This document shows, one piece after another, positions 8,662 to 14,538 of a stretch of DNA of 64,000 nt (position 1 is the first letter of the stretch; the number at the start of each line of letters is the position of its first letter). Source of the stretch: an uncultured Eubacteriales bacterium. Its GTDB lineage: Bacteria > Bacillota > Clostridia > Peptostreptococcales > Anaerovoracaceae. The position numbers were made by a program, and so were the translations under genes. The stretch spans positions 1 to 64,000 of the forward strand of contig UQOC01000007.1 of assembly GCA_900542565.1 (NCBI GenBank). Direction: 5' to 3'. Under the pieces are notes generated by a model. The model ran no database searches. It was not told where the DNA came from and saw only the letters and a program-made list of their open reading frames with translations.

Positions 8662-9279
8662 ATGGAAAAGGTGATCGTAATAGGCATAGCCGGCGGGACA
8701 GGCTCCGGAAAAAGTACCATGATCGGAAAGATAAAGGAACAGTTTCATGATGAGATAACCATCCTGAGCCACGATTTTTATTATAAACGACATGATGATA
8801 TTTCCTTTGAGGACAGAAAACTGCTGAATTATGACCACCCCAACTCCTTTGATACGGATCTGATGATAGACCATATCAGGCGGCTGAAGAACTGGGAGAC
8901 CATAGAAAGGCCTGTGTATGATTTCACCATACACAACCGGATAGACGAGACCGTCAGAGTCAGTCCGTCAAAGGTCATAATAGTTGAAGGCATATTGATA
9001 TTTGAAAACAAAGAACTCCTGGACCTGTTTGATATCAAGGTGTTCATAGACACGGATGCCGATGTGAGGATCATCAGGAGGATACTAAGAGATGTGAGGG
9101 AGCGTGGCAGGACGCTGGAATCTGTCATCAATCAGTATCTTACTACGGTGAAGCTCATGCATGAGCAGTTTGTTGACCCAAGCAAGAAATATGCTGATAT
9201 CATAATACCGGAAGGCGGTTTTAATGTTGTCGCACTGGAAATGCTCAATGAAAGGATAAATGCCCTGCTGCGGCAGTAA
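8662..9279 (+). CDS. udk: Uridine kinase / phosphoribulokinase family protein
   Basis: A cytoplasmic P-loop nucleoside kinase of 205 residues. Walker A is GIAGGTGSGKST, the substrate region is SHDFYYKRHDD with YDHPNSFD, and the lid region carries RIIRRILRDVRERGR. It should phosphorylate uridine and cytidine with ATP or GTP for pyrimidine salvage. It works in the same pathway area as the thymidine kinase at 25236. The start is ATG 8662, placed 8 bases after AAAGGAG; an in-frame GTG at 8656 is too close to that site. A strong terminator follows at once. Confidence 0.88.
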   Translation: MEKVIVIGIAGGTGSGKSTMIGKIKEQFHDEITILSHDFYYKRHDDISFEDRKLLNYDHPNSFDTDLMIDHIRRLKNWETIERPVYDFTIHNRIDETVRVSPSKVIIVEGILIFENKELLDLFDIKVFIDTDADVRIIRRILRDVRERGRTLESVINQYLTTVKLMHEQFVDPSKKYADIIIPEGGFNVVALEMLNERINALLRQ

Positions 9280-9300
9280 AACTGCGATAATGTGAAATAA

Positions 9301-9345
9301 TCCCACTTTCTACCTGACAAAAGGTAAAAAGTGGGACTTTTTTAT
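9301..9345 (+). terminator. Rho-independent terminator after udk
   Basis: TCCCACTTT (9301-9309) pairs with AAAGTGGGA (9328-9336), with an inner TACCT/AGGTA pairing, and is followed by a T-rich tract. It ends the glp/beta-CASP/udk transcription block. Confidence 0.9.
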
Positions 9346-9402
9346 TTTCAGGCGTAAATATGCCAGAAGATGCAGGCGATCCCATGAGAGGAGGATACAA
9401 AG

Positions 9403-9498
9403 ATGCGAAATACAGCATATGACCAAAATATAGCAGCTCAATATCTTTTTTTGACAATTTATTTAAAACAGCATGAAACAAAAGGTAAAATATGGTAA
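9403..9498 (+). CDS. Possible 31-residue peptide of unknown function
   Basis: A short open frame begins with ATG behind a good Shine-Dalgarno (GAGAGGAGGATACAAAG). It encodes a peptide with a hydrophobic centre (AAQYLFLTIYL) and a basic tail. It lies in the 180-bp gap between the udk terminator and the Tad locus. It could be a leader peptide for that locus or chance. A TTGACA inside it (9451-9456) has only a weak -10 partner (TGAAAC) 17 bases on. No family is recognised. Confidence 0.3.
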   Translation: MRNTAYDQNIAAQYLFLTIYLKQHETKGKIW

Positions 9499-9523
9499 AA
9501 AATACAGTACAGAGGGAGAAAAG

Positions 9524-9928
9524 ATGCGAGATTACCAATACAAAAAAATAAAAGAATACATCTTGCCTGAAGCGGTGTACAGACAGGCTCTGTGGGCAGC
9601 CAGGGATATGGGAAGGCTCATGGAGAAGCTTGCAGAGGCAAGGGACCGCCTGGGGGAGACGGTCCCTTCAAATATGGGATATAAGCATAACCGTAGATTA
9701 TCAAGGTCAGATCCGACATATGGCCAAGCCAGGGAGATGATCAATCTTGCCTTACGAATAGAGGGCATAGAGCGTGCTCTTGATACGGTGCCGGCAGATT
9801 TTCGCAAAGGCATAAGGAAAAAGTTCATGTATGATGAAGACTACGGTGAGGAATACGAAGAGACCATATGGAAAAGATGGCAGCAGGTTTTTTTGTACAA
9901 TGTGGCCATAAACCTGGGGATATATTGA
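9524..9928 (+). CDS. RinA/ArpU-like phage-type transcription regulator-like protein
   Basis: A 134-residue basic cytoplasmic protein. The part RSDPTYGQAREM, the following RIEGIERALDTVP, and the end ETIWKRWQQVFLYNVAINLGIY recall the layout of RinA/ArpU-type late-gene activators of Gram-positive phages. In those, an SDPT..QA segment precedes a helical region and a C-terminal wkry...vA..LG stretch. The typical central helix-turn-helix is short or missing, so the assignment is tentative. I start at ATG 9524 because GAGGGAG lies 7 bases before it; the upstream in-frame ATG at 9473 has no ribosome site. It lies 19 bp before the CpaB-like gene and is likely part of the Tad operon. Confidence 0.5.
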   Translation: MRDYQYKKIKEYILPEAVYRQALWAARDMGRLMEKLAEARDRLGETVPSNMGYKHNRRLSRSDPTYGQAREMINLALRIEGIERALDTVPADFRKGIRKKFMYDEDYGEEYEETIWKRWQQVFLYNVAINLGIY

Positions 9929-9947
9929 CAGATCGAGGAGGGAAAGG

Positions 9948-10547
9948 TTGAACAGAAAGAGGATCGGCATAGTCATCATAGTCGGTACGCTGATATGCAT
10001 AGCAGCCTGGGAATTTTGGGGCCGGGAAGCAATATCTCTGGACAAAGTGCTGGTGTTGAAAAAAGACACGCCGGAAAATACTGTGGTACACCGTGATGAC
10101 ATGACAGTCGCCAAAATTGAGAACGCAGACAGCGATGCCCTCAGGCCTGATGATATTGACAGCATAATAGGAATGAGGACTTCACAGTATGTGGCCGGGG
10201 GAACTGAGCTCAGAAAGGAGTACTTTGCCCAATCTCTTTTTTATCTTGGGGAGGATACAGACAAAGCAGTTATGGCATTGCCGGCGGACTGGCTGTTGTC
10301 ATACCCGCAGACCATCAGGCGGGGAGACAGGATAAGCCTGTATTCCGGCCATGTAAGACTGATCGAAGCTGTGGTCATCCATGCCAAGGACAGTGGTGGA
10401 CAGGAAGTCCTTTCGCCGGATTCAGACAGGCTCAGCTCTTCTGAGACCGTACACACCATAGAGATAATAGCAGATATGGCAGGGCTGACAGATCTGGCTG
10501 TGTTAGCCGGGGAAGGGGAAAAATTCACCCTTCTCTGTCAGAGATGA
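9948..10547 (+). CDS. SAF-domain protein, CpaB/RcpC-like pilus assembly factor
   Basis: A 199-residue protein with one N-terminal membrane anchor (about 5-23, IGIVIIVGTLICIAAWEFWG) and an extracytoplasmic SAF domain (about 30-95, VLVLKKDTPENTVVHRDDMT then GTELRKEYF). A beta-rich C-terminal part (about 100-199) follows, as in CpaB/RcpC. CpaB proteins assist Flp/Tad pilus assembly at the cell envelope. The start is TTG behind GAGGAGGGAAAGG. It is 15 bp upstream of the CpaF-like ATPase. The order SAF protein, ATPase, TadB, TadC is the usual Tad arrangement. Flagellar FlgA and sialic acid SAF proteins are alternatives but do not fit the neighbours. Confidence 0.8.
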   Translation: MNRKRIGIVIIVGTLICIAAWEFWGREAISLDKVLVLKKDTPENTVVHRDDMTVAKIENADSDALRPDDIDSIIGMRTSQYVAGGTELRKEYFAQSLFYLGEDTDKAVMALPADWLLSYPQTIRRGDRISLYSGHVRLIEAVVIHAKDSGGQEVLSPDSDRLSSSETVHTIEIIADMAGLTDLAVLAGEGEKFTLLCQR

Positions 10548-10562
10548 AACAGGGGGATAAAA

Positions 10563-11957
10563 ATGGACCAGTACATTACCTTTAAAAAATTTTATGAACT
10601 ATGCAGACAAGTTGGAGATATTTTTGAAAAACGATGGAAAGAGGCAGACGAAAATGAAAAGCAGCAGATGCTGGAGCAGGAGAAAAAAGCGATAATGGGT
10701 TATGAAAAAGAGACGGAAGCCTATAAATCCGGCATCAGGGAAGTGATCGAAAAAGAACCGGCCTGCATGAATACGGAATGTCCGCCGTGGTATCCTAACC
10801 TGGCAGACGGAATATTCGCAGAATTGTACGGGCTGGCCGGGATCGCTCCCTGGGCTTATGACGAGACTGAAGAATATGAAAACTCATCTTCGGCTAAAAT
10901 AATAGGAGACAGGATATATTGCCTGATCGGCGGCATATCGCAGCTGCAGCCTCAGCGTATATCAAGGGAACGCAGACAGCAGCTGAAAAGAGCATTGCTC
11001 ATGGCATATCCCAAAGAAAGGGTTGAAAAAGGATTTCACGAAATATACCTTCGTAACGGAATCAGGATAACGATATATTCGGGTGACAGGACAAAAGACG
11101 GACAGGACATAATGGTTTTCCGGAAGTATATAGTAAGAGAACTGACCTTTGAAAAACTGGCCGCTTTGGGAACTGTACCTCCGGAAGGGGTTGAACTGTT
11201 CAAAGTCATGGTCCGCCTGGGTTTCAATGTCCTGTTTATAGGGCAGGTCAGGGCAGGCAAGACCGTATTTATGCAGACATGGCAGAGGTACGAATGCAGG
11301 AATCTGGAAGGACTGGCAATTTCCACAGATCCTGAGACACCATGGCACGAGATAATGCCGGATGCTCCCATAATGCAGATAGTAGCAGACGGGAAAGAAC
11401 TTGATGATGTGGCAAAGTCCATGCTGAGGGGCGACAACGATTACATCCTTCTCGAAGAAATGCGCGATGCGGATGCTTTTAAGCTTGCTGTTGATATAAC
11501 TTCTGCCGGAACCAGGAGGACAAAGGCGACTATGCATGCCGGGAGCGCCCAGGATGTGCCGTATAAGATGGCATCGGCCATTACGGCACGCTACGGAGGC
11601 AGTGAAAAAAACATGATCGCCCAGATATACAGAAATTTTCACTATGTGTTTGAACTGTGCCAGATGCCGTCAAACAGAGCGAAAAAACTGCTGAATACCA
11701 TAAGCGAATATAGATATGATCCGGTTTTGGACAGAGTATCGGTCCACGAGATCTGCCGTTACGACCATGAGAGCGGCAGATGGCGCTGGAAATATGACAT
11801 AGGGGAGGATAAGAGAGAAATGGGAAAACTGCAGCCTGATGAATTTAAAAAAATGGACAAGATGCTTAAAACCCTCGAAAACCGCAATCCTGTCATGGAA
11901 AATACGGTGATATATCCCAGATATTACAGCGGAGGAAAAGATAAAGATGTTCATTGA
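10563..11957 (+). CDS. CpaF/TadA-type secretion ATPase
   Basis: A 464-residue hexameric type II/IV secretion ATPase. Walker A is GQVRAGKT (about residue 227), the Walker-B-like segment is YILLEEMRDADAF, and a His-box-like THAGS equivalent is seen as TMHAGSAQD. The N-terminal 150 residues are a helical domain unlike standard CpaF N-termini. It should power assembly of the small pilins encoded downstream. It follows the CpaB-like gene by 15 bp with a strong GGGGGAT ribosome site and overlaps the TadB-like gene by 11 bp. Confidence 0.85.
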   Translation: MDQYITFKKFYELCRQVGDIFEKRWKEADENEKQQMLEQEKKAIMGYEKETEAYKSGIREVIEKEPACMNTECPPWYPNLADGIFAELYGLAGIAPWAYDETEEYENSSSAKIIGDRIYCLIGGISQLQPQRISRERRQQLKRALLMAYPKERVEKGFHEIYLRNGIRITIYSGDRTKDGQDIMVFRKYIVRELTFEKLAALGTVPPEGVELFKVMVRLGFNVLFIGQVRAGKTVFMQTWQRYECRNLEGLAISTDPETPWHEIMPDAPIMQIVADGKELDDVAKSMLRGDNDYILLEEMRDADAFKLAVDITSAGTRRTKATMHAGSAQDVPYKMASAITARYGGSEKNMIAQIYRNFHYVFELCQMPSNRAKKLLNTISEYRYDPVLDRVSVHEICRYDHESGRWRWKYDIGEDKREMGKLQPDEFKKMDKMLKTLENRNPVMENTVIYPRYYSGGKDKDVH

Positions 11958-12930
11958 AGGCATTATGCTCTGCATGCTGGCGGCCGGTATCGCCGTATTA
12001 TACTTTGATGATATCTGCTGTATATGTGAACGGGTCCGGAACAGATATATGATATGGTCAGCAGGCATAAGGGACAGAAAGACAAACATAAAGTACCATG
12101 GCAGCGGCGGCAGCAATTCTCTGACAGCAGATCCGACTTATACAGATGACAGCATAGTCAGGCTGCTGTCGGCCACTCTGGGCATAAACGGCAGCAAAGC
12201 CAATGTGGTATTTGTCATCATATCTGTTCTGCCTTCACTGATATTTATCTTCGGGATGGCAGATAAACTGCAGGCGGATCTTTTGCTCATCGCTGCACTT
12301 GTCATAGGTTTGGCCCCGTATATATGGCTTAGGTTAAGGCTGAGGGCGGTAAGAGCAAGGACATCGGGAGAGGGGTTCATATTACTCACAGAACTCCTGG
12401 ATAATTATAAGATAAATTATTACAATATCAGAGAAGCAGTAGAAGCAACTGCACTGACGATAAAAGATGCGCCAAACAGCAGAAGGCTCCTGTTCAATTT
12501 ATCTAAGGGAATGAACATGGCAAGTGACAGCAGTAGCATCAGGAGGTTGCTGAACGATTTCAATTATTCTTTCGGCACATCCTGGGCACGGATACTGACA
12601 GACAACATATTTCTCTCGGTTTCATCCGGAATAAGGATAGATGAAGCTCTGGAGGATCTGATACATACTGTCGGCAGAGCAAAAGACCTGGATGAATATA
12701 TAAAGCGTGAAAACAATGAGGCATCTCTTATCCTGCGGTACCTGGCGCCCGCATGCTACATCCTGACTGTCATCGGCGCCGTAAGGATCTTCGGGCTGAC
12801 ATTGGACGAGTTCATATATTACCAATTTGAGACTTCCGCTGGCGCCGCATGGCTGACAGCTTCGGTGATCATTTACATCTTAACTGTGTTTGCCAAGGAA
12901 TTTCTTGCCAAAAACGCCTTTGACATATGA
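11947..12930 (+). CDS. TadB-like inner-membrane platform protein
   Basis: A 327-residue type II secretion F-type membrane protein. There is an N-terminal membrane segment (about 3-20), a pair near residues 78-122, a cytoplasmic helical domain with FILLTELLDNYKINYYNIREA and GTSWARILTDNIFLSVSSG, and two C-terminal membrane segments (about 258-285 and 298-320). This matches the TadB half of the TadB/TadC platform that couples the CpaF ATPase to pilin extrusion. It overlaps the ATPase gene and is 16 bp from the TadC-like gene. Confidence 0.75.
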   Translation: MFIEGIMLCMLAAGIAVLYFDDICCICERVRNRYMIWSAGIRDRKTNIKYHGSGGSNSLTADPTYTDDSIVRLLSATLGINGSKANVVFVIISVLPSLIFIFGMADKLQADLLLIAALVIGLAPYIWLRLRLRAVRARTSGEGFILLTELLDNYKINYYNIREAVEATALTIKDAPNSRRLLFNLSKGMNMASDSSSIRRLLNDFNYSFGTSWARILTDNIFLSVSSGIRIDEALEDLIHTVGRAKDLDEYIKRENNEASLILRYLAPACYILTVIGAVRIFGLTLDEFIYYQFETSAGAAWLTASVIIYILTVFAKEFLAKNAFDI

Positions 12931-12945
12931 GAAAGCAGGTGCAGC

Positions 12946-13566
12946 ATGATAGGAGCATTGTTCATTATAGCTTATGCCGCCGGAGCATGGATGATACTTG
13001 AAGAATACATCAAAGAAACATTATGGCATGCTAAGGTACGAAAGACATTGGATGAGGCAGGCAAGAAAATAAAAGTTGTATTTGCATGGCGCAGGAGCAG
13101 TTCATCCGATGATGAGCTTTACAAAAGCTGCGTGCTGCTGAAAAATCTCGTTATAGTGACCAAAGACGCAAAGCTTTCTGCTGAGCACATATTTGAAAGG
13201 CTGATGGAAAACAGCGGCAGTCTCAGGCCTGTGTACGGCAGGCTCATATCCCTGTACAGGAGCGGCCGGGATGAAGAAGCTTTTAAAGTGCTTGCCGAAA
13301 CTGTCGGGACAAGGGAAGCAAGGACATTCGGGCTGATCCTGTCCAAACTGGATAAAATGGACCCGGAAGAACTCAGGGAGCAGATGGATATTTTTCAGAG
13401 AGATATAACAGAAAAAAAGGTGACGGCGGCCATGAAGCAGGCACAGAGGAACAGCATGGTCATTACTGCCATGTCAGCGCTGTCAGTATTTGCCCTTCTC
13501 GTAAATTTTACTGTTGTGGTGATATTCATGAAGAGCATTGATATGATGGGAAGTATATTTTTATAA
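12946..13566 (+). CDS. TadC-like membrane protein
   Basis: A 206-residue protein with an N-terminal membrane segment (about 1-18), a soluble helical region (LYKSCVLLKNLVIVTKDA, PEELREQMDIFQRDITEK), and a C-terminal segment (about 165-200, MVITAMSALSVFALLVNF). Its size and position directly after TadB fit TadC, though it is shorter than typical and has fewer membrane segments. A reduced platform protein is the best reading. The Shine-Dalgarno is GCAGGTG. The first mini-pilin gene follows 24 bp later. Confidence 0.65.
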   Translation: MIGALFIIAYAAGAWMILEEYIKETLWHAKVRKTLDEAGKKIKVVFAWRRSSSSDDELYKSCVLLKNLVIVTKDAKLSAEHIFERLMENSGSLRPVYGRLISLYRSGRDEEAFKVLAETVGTREARTFGLILSKLDKMDPEELREQMDIFQRDITEKKVTAAMKQAQRNSMVITAMSALSVFALLVNFTVVVIFMKSIDMMGSIFL

Positions 13567-13590
13567 GAGTATGGAAGCAAGGAGGTCAGC

Positions 13591-13773
13591 ATGAAAAACC
13601 TGATAATCATAATAGGTACCATATTGCTTGGGATCGTGATAGTAAACACACTGGTACTGGGCGATGAAAATTCGCTGAAAAGCACTGCGGACCAGATAAT
13701 GGAGAAAGGATCGGCAGAGATCCTGTCATCTCTGGATTTTGGAAATACAGGCGGAAACGGGGGAGGACAATGA
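13591..13773 (+). CDS. Small pilin-like membrane peptide 1
   Basis: A 60-residue protein consisting of a hydrophobic N-terminal helix (residues 4-22, LIIIIGTILLGIVIVNTLV), an acidic-amphipathic helix (DENSLKSTADQIMEK) and a Gly-rich tail. It has no basic leader ending in Gly as classical Flp prepilins do. Position and size suggest a Flp/Tad structural or accessory subunit. It is clearly paralogous to the next gene: MKNLIIIIGTILLG versus MKELVVIIGTVILG, and NSLKSTADQIMEK versus DSLRNISGQIMER. AAGGAGGTCAGC precedes the ATG. Its stop overlaps the next start (ATGA). Confidence 0.75.
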   Translation: MKNLIIIIGTILLGIVIVNTLVLGDENSLKSTADQIMEKGSAEILSSLDFGNTGGNGGGQ

Positions 13774-13919
13774 AAGAACTGGTGGTGATTATCGGAACGG
13801 TCATCTTGGGTGCATACATATTTAACATGATGACAGGAGACGATGAGGATAGTCTCAGGAATATCTCCGGACAGATAATGGAACGGACCCTGATGGTGAT
13901 GCAGGAGGACAGGCCATGA
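13770..13919 (+). CDS. Small pilin-like membrane peptide 2
   Basis: A 49-residue tandem paralogue of the preceding peptide: a hydrophobic helix (VVIIGTVILGAYIFNMM), then an acidic-start amphipathic helix (DDEDSLRNISGQIMER). It lacks the Gly-rich tail of its neighbour. It starts on the ATGA overlap with gene 1, behind GGGGGAGGACA, and its own stop overlaps the TadE-like start in the same way. This tight coupling suggests fixed stoichiometry. It is a probable minor or major Tad subunit; the function is inferred only from context. Confidence 0.7.
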   Translation: MKELVVIIGTVILGAYIFNMMTGDDEDSLRNISGQIMERTLMVMQEDRP

Positions 13920-14278
13920 AGGAAATGATAACGGCCATAAGTTCGCTGTTCATCTTGTCCATCTTTGTCCTGCAATTTGCAGTGAACCAGAACCTTGCAG
14001 TAAAAACTGCCATATCCGGCGCTGAATGCTACCGTTTGGCAGAGGAGGCGGGAGGGGACGGAAAAAACTATGAAGAGACCGTAAAGTGCAGGATGGCAGA
14101 CATCTGGCAGTGTGACAAAGATGAGGTCTCTGCTTTGATGACAGGCATGGCAGATGGAGGAGGCATGTCATACAGAGTAAGCCTTCCTGTAAAAAATGTC
14201 ATAGCCTGCGGCCAGCTGTTGGGACTGCCAGAAAAAGAAAACATATGGATCTACGAGACTGAAGGGACAGTAGGATGA
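13916..14278 (+). CDS. TadE-like minor pilin / envelope protein
   Basis: A 120-residue protein with a single N-terminal hydrophobic helix (about 4-26, ITAISSLFILSIFVLQFAV) and a soluble C-terminal part with three cysteines. A short membrane-anchored protein at the end of a Tad operon is typically TadE/TadF-like. Sequence similarity cannot be judged by eye. It overlaps the preceding mini-pilin by 4 bp and the following 26-residue frame by 4 bp. Confidence 0.6.
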   Translation: MKEMITAISSLFILSIFVLQFAVNQNLAVKTAISGAECYRLAEEAGGDGKNYEETVKCRMADIWQCDKDEVSALMTGMADGGGMSYRVSLPVKNVIACGQLLGLPEKENIWIYETEGTVG

Positions 14279-14355
14279 AAAACATGCTTATCACTTTCGG
14301 ACTGGTGATGCTGACAGGCAAACTGCTCTTTTTTCAGTTGACATTGTTTTTTTAA
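14275..14355 (+). CDS. Possible 26-residue hydrophobic peptide closing the Tad operon
   Basis: An ATG overlapping the TadE-like stop (ATGA) opens a 26-codon frame with a membrane-helix-like product (MLITFGLVMLTGKLLFFQL). The last codons also form the -35 element (TTGACA) of the downstream ATPase promoter. The coupling pattern matches its neighbours. Length alone makes it uncertain. Confidence 0.4.
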   Translation: MKNMLITFGLVMLTGKLLFFQLTLFF

Positions 14356-14366
14356 TATTATAAAAT
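14338..14366 (+). promoter_or_regulatory. Sigma-A promoter for the riboswitch-ATPase unit
   Basis: TTGACA (14338-14343), a 17-base spacer and TAAAAT (14361-14366). The predicted start at about 14373 falls a few bases before the riboswitch, as expected. The -35 lies inside the end of the 26-codon frame. Confidence 0.8.
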
Positions 14367-14375
14367 ATTCTAATA

Positions 14376-14470
14376 TAAAAGGGAGTAGCTGGCATCGTAA
14401 GGTGTGGTATTTTCGTCAATACGATTATACTTGTTTAATCCGAAAATATCTTAAATAGTGAGACTTTTAA
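14376..14470 (+). promoter_or_regulatory. yybP-ykoY family (manganese) riboswitch
   Basis: The segment has the family hallmarks: a 5' GGGAGTAGC directly after the P1 strand AAAAG, an internal CGTCAAT element, and a 3' AGTGAGACTTTT that closes P1 (AAAAG with CTTTT). The yybP-ykoY class senses Mn2+ and typically switches on metal-export genes. It lies between a promoter and a P2-type cation ATPase, a known gene partner of this class. About 70 bases separate it from the ATPase start, so a translational or nearby transcriptional expression platform is possible. Confidence 0.8.
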
Positions 14471-14538
14471 CACATATAAATTAAAGTTATATGGTAGAAG
14501 TCTTTGTCATTGACTTTCACCGGAAAGGAAGAAAAAAC

